Origin: Deltaproteobacteria bacterium | GTDB lineage: Bacteria > Bdellovibrionota > UBA1018 > UBA923 | Assembly: GCA_016194795.1 (NCBI GenBank) | Contig: JACQAX010000163.1 | Location: 1-8,602 of the forward strand | Direction of reading: 5' to 3' | DNA: 8,602 bases | Part shown: positions 1 through 5,929 of the stretch, one piece after another | Layout: every line of letters starts with the position of its first letter | Numbering within the stretch: the first letter of the stretch is position 1 | Notes under the pieces: generated by a model | What the model saw: only the letters and a program-made list of their open reading frames with translations | Told to the model about the DNA's origin: nothing | The model's database searches: none | Made by a program: the position numbers and the translations under genes

Positions 1-621
1 ACGCTCGATCAGACCCTGGATCTGGTCGTGTCCAAGGCCCAGGTTCTTTGGGACCGCTGCCAGGCGCTCTACGCCTGCAGCCCGGCGACCACGCAGTTCT
101 TCAAGTCGTCGGCCCAGTCGGGCGGGGGCTTCCGTCTCGGGTTCACCGATCTGGTCAAGCTCAAGGTGCCCAAGCTCGGCGACAAGGTGGGCGGCGTTTT
201 CCTGCCCAACAGCGACAAGATTTTCATCGATAAGCGCCTCAAGACCGCGCGCGACGCCTGCCACATGCTGCTCCACGAGCTCGTGCACCGCTACGACACC
301 GCGGCCTATGCCGGCGGCCAGAGCCTCCCGATCGAATACGCCGCGTACTGGCACCAGACGGCTTTCATCGACGACCTGCTCAAGGACACCGGCGACCTCG
401 GCGCGAACATGCGCGCGCACTACGGCGCGGGTCTCAACGGCAGCCTTCCCGCCGGCGGCGGCCAGGCGGGCCCGAGCGGCGGCGTCCCGATCATTCCCTA
501 CCACACGCGCGAGTCGCTATTGAGGGTGGTTGCCGACACTTACGGCTACACGCTCGACACGACAATCCTGAGCCTCTACCCGAAGCTGCCTCGCGAGCCA
601 GAGGCGCAGGCGAGCAACTAG
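1..621 (+). CDS. Putative zinc metallopeptidase (HELVH motif), 5' end outside window
   Basis: The reading frame is open through the left edge, so the gene is probably partial. A GTG at position 28 is the first possible start inside the window, but it has no convincing ribosome binding site and the codons before it also look coding. Numbered from that GTG, the protein shows H83-E84-L-V-H87, the HExxH zinc-binding motif. A Glu at 103 in PIEYAAYWHQ could be the third ligand of a gluzincin-like site. The motif lies in a predicted helix (CHMLLHELVHRYD), as expected. A Gly/Pro-rich stretch follows at about 140-153, and a C-terminal segment of about 45 residues ends at TAG. I do not recognise the exact family. 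Peptidase activity is inferred only from the motif and the spacing of the Glu. The next gene on the same strand begins 44 bp downstream. Confidence 0.6.
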   Translation, partial: TLDQTLDLVVSKAQVLWDRCQALYACSPATTQFFKSSAQSGGGFRLGFTDLVKLKVPKLGDKVGGVFLPNSDKIFIDKRLKTARDACHMLLHELVHRYDTAAYAGGQSLPIEYAAYWHQTAFIDDLLKDTGDLGANMRAHYGAGLNGSLPAGGGQAGPSGGVPIIPYHTRESLLRVVADTYGYTLDTTILSLYPKLPREPEAQASN

Positions 622-665
622 CCCGGAGGCTGGACAAGCGCGCCCATTCGCGTTTCAATTGAAGG

Positions 666-1169
666 GTGTGGGGCACGATCGCGCTGCTGGCAACTTTGCT
701 CGGTTTTTCTCAGGCCGCGACGGCGGCCAGCTCCGACGTGCTTTGCCATCGTGACGCCGAGATCACCCCGGTCAACCCGTCGTTCACCAACCCGGACGAC
801 GCTTGCGACGGCACGGTTCTGTTGCAAGGGATCAGCTACAAGTGCAGCTCGATCGACGAATACGCCGCCAAGCAGCGGGAGTTTTTGCACGACCTCGTCT
901 CGAACGGGAAGGAGTATTGCCAGGACTATTGCCGCAAGCGCGGCAAAAAAGGCGCGCCTTGCCGGGGGATTTTCGACGAGCCCACGAAATGCGGCTGGAC
1001 GTTGCCGCGCGAGGAAGCCGAGAAGTTCGGCCGCGACAAGGCGACGTGCGGCTCCTCGTGCGAAGGGCAGGCGTTCATCTACTGCTCGATTTATCATGCG
1101 AGCTTCCTGACCGTCGATCCGAAGTTCTTCGCTGATTTTCATCCCAACTGCCGCTGCGAGAGGAAATGA
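666..1169 (+). CDS. Secreted cysteine-rich protein of unknown function
   Basis: This 167-residue ORF starts with GTG just after an in-frame TGA at 660-662, so no start further upstream is possible. The first 21 or so residues are hydrophobic and end in a typical signal-peptidase I pattern (QAATAA before SSD). The signal lacks the usual N-terminal Lys/Arg, and the only Shine-Dalgarno-like bases (GAAGGG) touch the start codon, so the start is uncertain. The predicted mature part has 12 cysteines, an even number suited to up to six disulfides, including YCQDYC and a terminal NCRCERK. This suggests an extracytoplasmic, disulfide-stabilised protein. There is no lipobox. I do not recognise a family. 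The stop overlaps the start of the next gene (ATGA), so it is probably translated together with that membrane protein. Confidence 0.6.
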   Translation: MWGTIALLATLLGFSQAATAASSDVLCHRDAEITPVNPSFTNPDDACDGTVLLQGISYKCSSIDEYAAKQREFLHDLVSNGKEYCQDYCRKRGKKGAPCRGIFDEPTKCGWTLPREEAEKFGRDKATCGSSCEGQAFIYCSIYHASFLTVDPKFFADFHPNCRCERK

Positions 1170-2122
1170 AGAAACGAGGCGCCTGGCTCGTCGTCGCGCG
1201 CGCCGTCTTCGTGGCCGCGGCTGTCGTCGCCTACGGCGTCATTCTCCGTCAGGCGACCTCGAGCGATGCCGCGCGAGTCGGAGCGGCGCACCCGTGGAAC
1301 TTCGTCGCCGCAGTGGTGGCGCAGCTTCTCATCCAATGCGTGCTCTTCGCGGGCTGGTGGTGGCTCGCCAGCGGGCTCGGCGAGCGCTTCCCGCTCGCGA
1401 ACGCCTATCGGCAGTACGCGATCGCATCGGCCGCCAAGTACCTCCCCGTGGGAAAGGTCGCCCAGCTCGCGAGCCTCGCGCTTTATTCGGAGAGCAAGAT
1501 CCTGCGAGTGGGATCGCCTGCCGCGTATCTCGTGCTCGTCGTGTCGGGCGCGGTGGCGGGCGTTTTCTTCATCGGGCTGGGCGCGCTCTCCGGAATCGAG
1601 AGCGCGCGAGTCGGCGTCTTCGCGGCATGGTCCGCCGCGGCGGTCGTCGTTCTCGTCGCCGTGCCCTGGCCACGCCTGATCGTCGCGGCGGGACGACGCC
1701 TGCGCAAGTACGCTCCGCTCGGCCGCCACGACCCGCTTCCGACGCTCGCTGAACGCAAACGCTTTCTTGCGCTCGTGGTTTTTCAGCTCGTTTTCTTCTG
1801 GTTGCCCGAAGGAATGAGCGGGCTCAGCATCGTCCATGCGGTGAGCCCGTCGAGCGGCTCCGGAGACTTCTTCTTCGTGCTTACCGCGACGGCGCTGGCA
1901 ACCGTAGCAGGAAACGTCGCCGTCGTGATGCCGGCCGGCATCGGCCCTCGTGACCTCGCGCTCGTGATGTTGCTGCAGACGAGATTCCCGCTCGCCGAAG
2001 CGACGATGGCGAGCGCCGGAATCCGTCTCGCGGCGCTGGCCGGAGAGGCGGTTTTCCTTGCGCCGGTCGTGCCGCTGCTGTTCTCGGGGCGCGGCCGGAA
2101 ACGGAAGGGCCGCGCGAGCTGA
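1166..2122 (+). CDS. Flippase-like integral membrane protein, lysylphosphatidylglycerol synthase TM-region family
   Basis: This 318-residue inner-membrane protein begins with MKKR and has about seven hydrophobic segments, roughly at 8-27, 46-69, 118-141, 150-168, 200-226, 234-257 and 282-305. Two motifs resemble the LPG_synthase_TM / UPF0104 family. KYLPVGKV at 91-98 corresponds to the family's YLPGKV-like loop. MPAGIGPRD at 255-263 corresponds to its PGGLGxRE-like loop before a C-terminal helix. It ends in a basic tail (GRGRKRKGR). The length of 300-330 residues is normal for stand-alone members, which lack the aminoacyl-transferase domain of MprF. Known members move or modify lipids; the substrate here cannot be read from sequence. 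The start overlaps the stop of the Cys-rich gene by 4 bp. AGAGGAAATG gives a GAGGA ribosome binding site very close to the ATG, consistent with coupled translation. Confidence 0.72.
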   Translation: MKKRGAWLVVARAVFVAAAVVAYGVILRQATSSDAARVGAAHPWNFVAAVVAQLLIQCVLFAGWWWLASGLGERFPLANAYRQYAIASAAKYLPVGKVAQLASLALYSESKILRVGSPAAYLVLVVSGAVAGVFFIGLGALSGIESARVGVFAAWSAAAVVVLVAVPWPRLIVAAGRRLRKYAPLGRHDPLPTLAERKRFLALVVFQLVFFWLPEGMSGLSIVHAVSPSSGSGDFFFVLTATALATVAGNVAVVMPAGIGPRDLALVMLLQTRFPLAEATMASAGIRLAALAGEAVFLAPVVPLLFSGRGRKRKGRAS

Positions 2123-2134
2123 CGCCGGCTCAGC
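2118..2134. repeat. Short inverted repeat spanning both convergent stop codons
   Basis: GCTGA (2118-2122) and TCAGC (2130-2134) are exact complements, separated by CGCCGGC, which itself contains the palindrome GCCGGC. The TGA of the plus-strand gene lies in the left arm and the TGA of the minus-strand gene is read from the right arm. There is no T-tract on either side, so it is at best a weak bidirectional termination hairpin. The 5-bp arms could easily arise by chance. Confidence 0.25.
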
Positions 2135-3038
2135 GCTTCAGCGACGCTCGAGCGTGGGCCTTGGCGTCGTCGAGGTACCAATAAATGACGGCGACGATCA
2201 CGAGACCCGCGGTCGCGTATTTCGCGTGGGCGGCGGAACGTACGTCCTCGACCAGCTTCGACCATCGTGAGGGTTTCGGCTCCGAAACGGCGTCCGGGGC
2301 CGGCGTCTCGACGGCCGGGGCCTCGAGCTTCAGAGCCGCCACCTGCGCGTCGACCTTCGCCAGCTCGCGAGCCAGCTTGCGAGCCTCGGCCGTGGCGAGG
2401 ATCTCGGAGTAGTTGTCGGGATGCTCGACGCGGATCTCGGCCAGCATGACGTCGATGAGGCCCGTGTTCGCGTGCGCCATCGCGCCGAGAAGGTCCTGGA
2501 GGAACAGGGCCTTGGCGCCGCCGGTTTGCGTGATGAGCCCGCGCTCGACGGCCGTATCGGTCAGCCTCACGACGTAGTCGAGCACGCTCTCGCCCTCGCG
2601 CGGCGGCGTGTCCCTGAGAACCCAGTCGCGCGTCGAAAGCAGCCTGCGCTCGTTGGCGAGGATCGAGTTTTCGTGGACCTTTCCGCGCTCGAGGTCAGCT
2701 CGCAAACGGCTGCGATTTCGTTCGAGCCGCGCGTCGATCTCGGCACGGCGCGGGTCCCAGAAGTCCTTGAGCGCCTTGTCGCGCGCGGGGCGGGCGTCTT
2801 CGGTGAGGCGATAGCCGCCCTCGTCGCTCTTCTCGATGAAGGTGGAGGCGCGGGCGCGGTGGTCGGTGATCGCCTCGGCGAGCTTTTCGCCGTAGCCAAA
2901 GAGGTCGCGGGGGTTGGCAAGCAGGTCGCGGGACGTGTTCGTGAGCAGCACGACGCAGGCCGCGTTAGCGACGCTGGCGGCACTGGCCACCTGTCCGGAG
3001 AGCATCATTATAATGAGCGTGAATGCGACAAGCCTCAT
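2130..3038 (-). CDS. Exported protein of unknown function with C-terminal membrane anchor
   Basis: This 302-residue protein has a signal peptide at about residues 1-20 (MRLVAFTLIIMMLSGQVASA). A charged, helix-forming region rich in Arg/Glu/Asp follows at about 80-135, then a mixed region with KALFLQDLLGAMAHA at 176-190. A second helical stretch covers 212-238. A Pro/Glu/Ala linker (about 239-257) leads to a single hydrophobic segment (about 274-289) and a short basic tail (ARASLKR). This pattern suggests a periplasmic domain held in the inner membrane by its C-terminus. AAC at 26-28 is not a good lipobox, because the -3 position is Asn. I do not recognise the family. No good ribosome binding site precedes the ATG; an AT-rich inverted repeat sits there instead. 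Its stop faces the stop of the plus-strand membrane gene across 7 bp. The next gene upstream on the same strand ends 69 bp away. Confidence 0.6.
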   Translation of the reverse strand: MRLVAFTLIIMMLSGQVASAASVANAACVVLLTNTSRDLLANPRDLFGYGEKLAEAITDHRARASTFIEKSDEGGYRLTEDARPARDKALKDFWDPRRAEIDARLERNRSRLRADLERGKVHENSILANERRLLSTRDWVLRDTPPREGESVLDYVVRLTDTAVERGLITQTGGAKALFLQDLLGAMAHANTGLIDVMLAEIRVEHPDNYSEILATAEARKLARELAKVDAQVAALKLEAPAVETPAPDAVSEPKPSRWSKLVEDVRSAAHAKYATAGLVIVAVIYWYLDDAKAHARASLKR

Positions 3039-3055
3039 CCCGATATTATTATCGG
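3005..3055 (-). promoter_or_regulatory. AT-rich palindromes at the start of the 2130-3038 gene; possible operator or leaderless promoter
   Basis: CCGATA (3040-3045) and TATCGG (3050-3055) form a perfect inverted repeat around TTAT, ending 1 bp before the ATG at 3038. A second perfect palindrome, TCATTATAATGA (3005-3016), lies inside the signal-peptide codons and contains TATAAT on both strands. Read on the minus strand, the first repeat contains GATAAT about 9 bases before the ATG. That is close to a sigma-70 -10 box and would place transcription start at or near the start codon, which fits the missing ribosome binding site. No good -35 box is visible. An operator overlapping the translation start is an alternative. 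Part of the AT richness simply reflects the Ile/Met codons of the signal peptide. Confidence 0.3.
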
Positions 3056-3067
3056 TGCGTGGCCCGT

Positions 3068-3082
3068 CCGCGGTTCACGCGG
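3068..3082. repeat. GC-rich hairpin between the FeS oxidoreductase gene and the exported-protein gene
   Basis: CCGCG and CGCGG form a 5-bp stem with a 5-base loop (GTTCA). The hairpin lies 26 bp past the TAA of the FeS oxidoreductase gene on the minus strand. No run of T follows, so intrinsic termination is doubtful. It may mark the end of the ETF transcript or be chance in GC-rich DNA. Confidence 0.2.
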
Positions 3083-3107
3083 CAGAATTTGCCGGGCGCG
3101 AGCGCGC

Positions 3108-4115
3108 TTAGATCGTCGCCTGGTCGATGAGCTCGGCGATGTCGGCAACCCGCACCTTTTCGGCCATGTCCTTGGCCTTGATGCCGTCGCTGATCATCGT
3201 CATGCAGAACGGGCAGTTCGCCGCGACGACCGAAGCGTTGGTGGCCAGGGCTTGCTCGGTACGCTTGATGTTCACGCGCGTGCCGATGTGCTCTTCGAGC
3301 CACATGCGCCCGCCGCCGGCGCCGCAGCACATGGCGTTGGCCGAGTTCTTTTCCATCTCCTGGGTTTTCACCATGGGGATGGAATCGAGGATGGCTCGCG
3401 GGGCCTCGTACTCGTTGTTCCAGCGGCCGATGTAGCACGAGTCGTGGTAGGTGATCTTCTCGTCGACGCCCTTGGTGGGCTTGAGCTTGCCGTCCTTGAT
3501 CAGGCGGGCGATGAGCTGCGTGTGGTGGATGACCTCGAAGTTGCCGCCGAAGTCCTTCCACTCGTTCTTGATCGCGTTGAAGCAGTGCGGGCACGCCGTG
3601 ACGACTTTCTTCACGTTGTACTCGTTGAGCTTGTTCACGTTTTCCTGGATGAGCGACTGGGCGAGATACTCGTTGCCCATGCGGCGGACCGGATCGCCCG
3701 TGCACTTCTCTTCCTTTCCGAGGATGGCGAACTTGATGCCGGCCTTGCGCAGCACGCTCACGAGCGCGCGCGACACCTTCTTGTTGCGGTCGTCGAACGA
3801 GCCGGCGCAGCCGACCCAGAACAGGTACTCGACGTTCTCGCCGCTCGCCATGACGTCGGCCATCGTCTTGATCTGCAGATCCTCGGCCCACTTGTCGCGG
3901 TCGTCGGGGCTCATCGCCCACGGGCTGAAGTTGTTCTCGACGTTCTTGAACACGGTCTGCATCTCGGGCGGGAAGTGGCTCTCCATGAGCACCATGTTCC
4001 GTCGCACTTCGAAAATCTTATCGGTATGCTCGATGAAGACAGGGCACTCGGACTCGCAAGCGCGGCAGCTCGTGCATGCCCAGATGACGTCGTCAGTGAT
4101 TCCACCGGTGAGGAT
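3108..4115 (-). CDS. C-terminal half of EtfD/EMO-like FeS oxidoreductase (second [4Fe-4S] motif and two CCG domains)
   Basis: This is the 3' half of a frameshifted gene. The only usable start in this frame is a GTG at 4007, giving 299 residues. Clear family sequence continues upstream to about 4115, where an in-frame TGA (4116-4118) closes the frame. The part before the GTG encodes GGITDDVIWACTSCRAC and ESECPVFIEH, the second CxxCxxCxxxCP [4Fe-4S] motif, so initiation at 4007 would lose it. Numbered from the GTG, the first CCG (HdrB-like) domain has C67, C102 and C139-P-H-C142. The second has C191, C227-C228-G and C265-P-F-C268. The first domain has a single Cys (KCTGD) where the second has a CCG pair. 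CCG domains bind non-cubane FeS clusters in heterodisulfide-reductase-related proteins. In the intact protein this cytoplasmic half would take electrons from ETF and pass them to the membrane half. The gene ends with TAA. Confidence 0.85.
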   Translation of the reverse strand: MLTGGITDDVIWACTSCRACESECPVFIEHTDKIFEVRRNMVLMESHFPPEMQTVFKNVENNFSPWAMSPDDRDKWAEDLQIKTMADVMASGENVEYLFWVGCAGSFDDRNKKVSRALVSVLRKAGIKFAILGKEEKCTGDPVRRMGNEYLAQSLIQENVNKLNEYNVKKVVTACPHCFNAIKNEWKDFGGNFEVIHHTQLIARLIKDGKLKPTKGVDEKITYHDSCYIGRWNNEYEAPRAILDSIPMVKTQEMEKNSANAMCCGAGGGRMWLEEHIGTRVNIKRTEQALATNASVVAANCPFCMTMISDGIKAKDMAEKVRVADIAELIDQATI

Positions 4116-4118
4116 TCA
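4093..4118 (-). other. Frameshift zone between the two [4Fe-4S] motifs
   Basis: Read on the minus strand, frame A gives SPKALN and then PHRWNH with TGA at 4093-4095. Frame B begins after TGA at 4116-4118 and gives ILTGGITDDVIWAC. Because GGITDD already resembles the conserved GG-x-I-x-x-D stretch before the second cluster in this family, the shift must lie upstream of it, at about 4107-4116, not at the frame-A stop codon. Confidence 0.75.
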
Positions 4119-5034
4119 GCGCCTTCGGCGAGAGCGGCTTCTGCGTGTTGTGGGCCGGGCAGGCGTCCTGGCAGCGGCCGCACTCGGTGCAGGCGTAGAG
4201 GTCGAGCGTGTCTTTCCACGAAAGGTCGCTCACCTTGCCGACGCCGAAGCTCGTGGCGTTCTCGTCCTCGAGGTTGACCTTGCGCATGCCTTTGGGAATG
4301 TCGAGGGTGCGCAGAAAAGTGTTCGGCGCGGCCGTGAGCACGTGCAGGTGCTTGCTCGAAGGGATGTAGCACAGGAAGCCGAGCACGAGCAGGTGGTGGA
4401 CCCAGCGGAAAGCCGACGAGATCGCGCTCGCGGTGGCGGGCGAAAAGCCGACCGGCTCGACGAGGTGGCGCGCGAGCAGTCCCGAGATCATCTCGTACTG
4501 GTCGAACCACTCGGGATGCGCGACCTGGCGAAACGCGCGCATCGTGAAGAGCGAGACCATGAGCGAGCCCGTGAGCGTGAGGATGATGATGGCGTCCTTC
4601 GACTTGCCGAGGCCCTCGGGGCGCACGACGAGGCGGCGGTAATAGGCGTAAAGAACCGCCACCAGCACGGCGAGCGTGAAGAGATCCTGGACGGCCACGA
4701 GCGCCGAGTATGCCGTGGGCCCGATGAACTCGAAGGTGAAGCCCGGGTGGATCTCCCATGCGAAGTTCTGGATCGTCTCGGTCGTGATGATGATGAAGCC
4801 CCAGAAGATCGCCGCGTGCATGATGCCCGCGTTTTTCTTGCGGAGCACGGCTTTCTGGCCGAGGACGTTGGCCACGAAGGTCGAGATGCGCTCGGGAACG
4901 CGATCAAGCCGGTTGCCGCTCCATACTGGTCCCGTCGTCGTTTGCGCCAGTCGCACGAGCATCGAGGCGCGGTAGGCGAAGTACGCGTTGGCCGCAAGGA
5001 AGACCGCAAGAAACACGAATGACAGGGGACCCAT
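4093..5034 (-). CDS. N-terminal half of EtfD/EMO-like FeS oxidoreductase (cytochrome b-like membrane domain and first [4Fe-4S] motif)
   Basis: This 313-residue frame has a strong ribosome binding site (GGAGGG, 5 bases before the ATG). It contains five membrane segments, at about 3-22, 70-88, 107-131, 148-167 and 208-226, like the nitrate-reductase gamma / heme b domain of ETF:menaquinone oxidoreductases. Candidate heme ligands are H73 and H213/H214, with H229/H231 just after (SSKHLHVLTAAPN). A cytoplasmic arm follows with C282, C285, C288 and C292 (CTECGRCQDACP), the first [4Fe-4S] motif, then KPLSPKALN. After N307 the frame runs into six unrelated residues and a TGA, while homology continues in the next frame. 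In related systems such as mycobacterial EtfD and the EMO of Geobacter-type anaerobes, one polypeptide of about 650-700 residues carries both halves. The start lies 41 bp after the etfA stop, which supports a role downstream of ETF. Confidence 0.87.
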   Translation of the reverse strand: MGPLSFVFLAVFLAANAYFAYRASMLVRLAQTTTGPVWSGNRLDRVPERISTFVANVLGQKAVLRKKNAGIMHAAIFWGFIIITTETIQNFAWEIHPGFTFEFIGPTAYSALVAVQDLFTLAVLVAVLYAYYRRLVVRPEGLGKSKDAIIILTLTGSLMVSLFTMRAFRQVAHPEWFDQYEMISGLLARHLVEPVGFSPATASAISSAFRWVHHLLVLGFLCYIPSSKHLHVLTAAPNTFLRTLDIPKGMRKVNLEDENATSFGVGKVSDLSWKDTLDLYACTECGRCQDACPAHNTQKPLSPKALNPHRWNH

Positions 5035-5075
5035 CGTGACCCTCCAGAGAGTAACTGTGCCGTGGACGAACTAAC

Positions 5076-5915
5076 TCAGTGTTCGCCGAGGACTTTCTTA
5101 AACTCTTCAGTGAGTAATGGTACCACTTCGAAGAGATCTCCCACAATGCCGTAGTCGGCGAGCTGGAAGATAGGAGCCTCGGGATCCTTGTTGATCGCGA
5201 CGATGACTTTGGACGTCCGCATGCCGGCCAGATGCTGGATCGCGGAGAGCTTTTCGAGCAGCGCGAAGTTTTCGCTGTTCTTCATCGCGCGACCGCCCGA
5301 AACCACGATGTTGGCTTCGGTCACGTCGAGCTTCGCGCTGGCGCCACGGACGACGTCCTTGACGGCCGTCTTGAGAGCGCCGGTGTCGAGCGGCAGGCTC
5401 GTCACGGCGGGCGAGGCGCCATCCTGCACGGGGCCGATCGAGAGCGCGTTGGCGCGAACCGTCGCGAACTGCGGCGCGGGGCCGGTGAACTCGACGTCCG
5501 CCAGGGCCTTGCCGGCATAGATCGGGCGCGAGCACTTCAGCTTGTCGCCTTCGATCTTCACTTTCGTGCAGTCGCTCGCCAGGCCTACGCCCAGCATCGC
5601 GGCGACGCGCGGGGCGAGGTCCTTGCCCTGGGCCGAGGAGCTCATGAGGATGATCGCCGGGTTGACCGACTTCACCGCGTCGACGAAGAGCTTGCCGTAG
5701 GCCTCGTTCGAATAGAATTTCACGGCGTCGCCCGCGGCGACGATCACGCGCTTGGCGCCCATCGCGCCGAGGTCCTTCGCGAGACCTTCGACACCCTGGC
5801 CGGCGATGAAGGCGACGGGCTCAGCCCCGGAGCGCGCCGCTTCGGCGAGCAGCTCGTGGGTGGCCTTCTTGATTTTTCCGTCTTTGTGTTCAGCGTAAAT
5901 GAGTACGGTTGCCAT
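5076..5915 (-). CDS. etfA: Electron transfer flavoprotein alpha subunit with an internal deletion in the FAD domain
   Basis: EtfA pairs with EtfB to form the soluble, FAD-carrying ETF that accepts electrons from acyl-CoA and related dehydrogenases. This ORF has 279 residues, against about 310-325 for the family. The N-terminal domain (about 1-180) is complete, from MATVLIYAEH through SSSAQGKDLAPRVAAMLGVGLASDC. The C-terminal domain starts normally with ANIVVSGGRAMKNSENFALLEKL (201-223), then jumps directly to SAIQHLAGMRTSKVIVAIN and a normal C-terminus (DYGIVGDLFEVVPLLTEE). About 44 residues usually found at this point are missing. They include the SRxxVDxGW loop, the QVGQTGKxVxPxLY segment and the start of the IAxGISGAIQH signature, most of which contact FAD. 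The reading frame is kept. A GGGAG ribosome binding site lies 9 bases before the ATG, and etfB ends 14 bp upstream. As written, the product probably cannot bind FAD normally. Confidence 0.93.
   Translation of the reverse strand: MATVLIYAEHKDGKIKKATHELLAEAARSGAEPVAFIAGQGVEGLAKDLGAMGAKRVIVAAGDAVKFYSNEAYGKLFVDAVKSVNPAIILMSSSAQGKDLAPRVAAMLGVGLASDCTKVKIEGDKLKCSRPIYAGKALADVEFTGPAPQFATVRANALSIGPVQDGASPAVTSLPLDTGALKTAVKDVVRGASAKLDVTEANIVVSGGRAMKNSENFALLEKLSAIQHLAGMRTSKVIVAINKDPEAPIFQLADYGIVGDLFEVVPLLTEEFKKVLGEH
5240..5252 (-). other. Deletion junction in etfA
   Basis: The jump falls between the codons for L223 and S224 (between bases 5247 and 5246), in minus-strand GAGAAGCTC / TCCGCGATC. The downstream side matches the tail of the family pattern GIS-GAIQH with one Gly absent. 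This suggests that roughly 130 bp, a multiple of three, are missing relative to other etfA genes. The exact length needs an alignment. Confidence 0.75.
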
Positions 5916-5929
5916 TTTGAAAATCTCCC

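Larger units (their letters stand above)
3108..5034 (-). pseudogene. ETF:quinone oxidoreductase-like gene (etfD/EMO) split by a frameshift
   Basis: The two halves described separately belong to one gene. Frame A (codons starting at 5034, 5031 and so on) carries the membrane domain and the first [4Fe-4S] motif, and fails after about 4114. Frame B carries the second [4Fe-4S] motif and both CCG domains, and is open only from 4115. Going from A to B means one extra base here, or a loss of 3n+2 bases. The combined length is about 640 residues. Homologues usually have a few tens more residues between the two cluster motifs, so a small out-of-frame deletion explains both the shift and the shortness. 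As written, no full-length product can be made. A sequencing or assembly error cannot be excluded. Confidence 0.75.

Noticed and set aside
618..1142. Minus-strand ORF opposite the Cys-rich protein gene
   Set aside because: Its translation is Arg/Ala-rich without a domain. The plus-strand frame has a signal peptide, paired cysteines and an ATGA overlap with the next gene.
3039..3107. Intrinsic terminator after the FeS oxidoreductase gene
   Set aside because: The 5-bp GC hairpin has no following T-run on the minus strand, so it does not meet the usual criteria; it is listed only as a weak inverted repeat.
4090..4105. Programmed +1 frameshift at CAC TGA C in the FeS oxidoreductase gene, with GGTGG three bases upstream, resembling the prfB arrangement
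   Set aside because: CAC is not a slippery codon and GGTGG is a poor anti-Shine-Dalgarno match. The alternative frame already shows family-like residues (GGIT) before the stop, so the shift lies further upstream. The short linker also points to a lost segment.
2421..4277. Long plus-strand ORF (618 codons) opposite the exported-protein and FeS genes
   Set aside because: It is antisense to genes with clear signal-peptide and FeS motifs, crosses an intergenic gap, and has the Arg/Ala/Val/Leu-rich composition typical of antisense frames in GC-rich genes.
3451..5022. Plus-strand ORF (523 codons) opposite the FeS oxidoreductase gene
   Set aside because: It is antisense to well-supported CxxC motifs and membrane segments and shows no recognisable domain; it is a GC-bias shadow.
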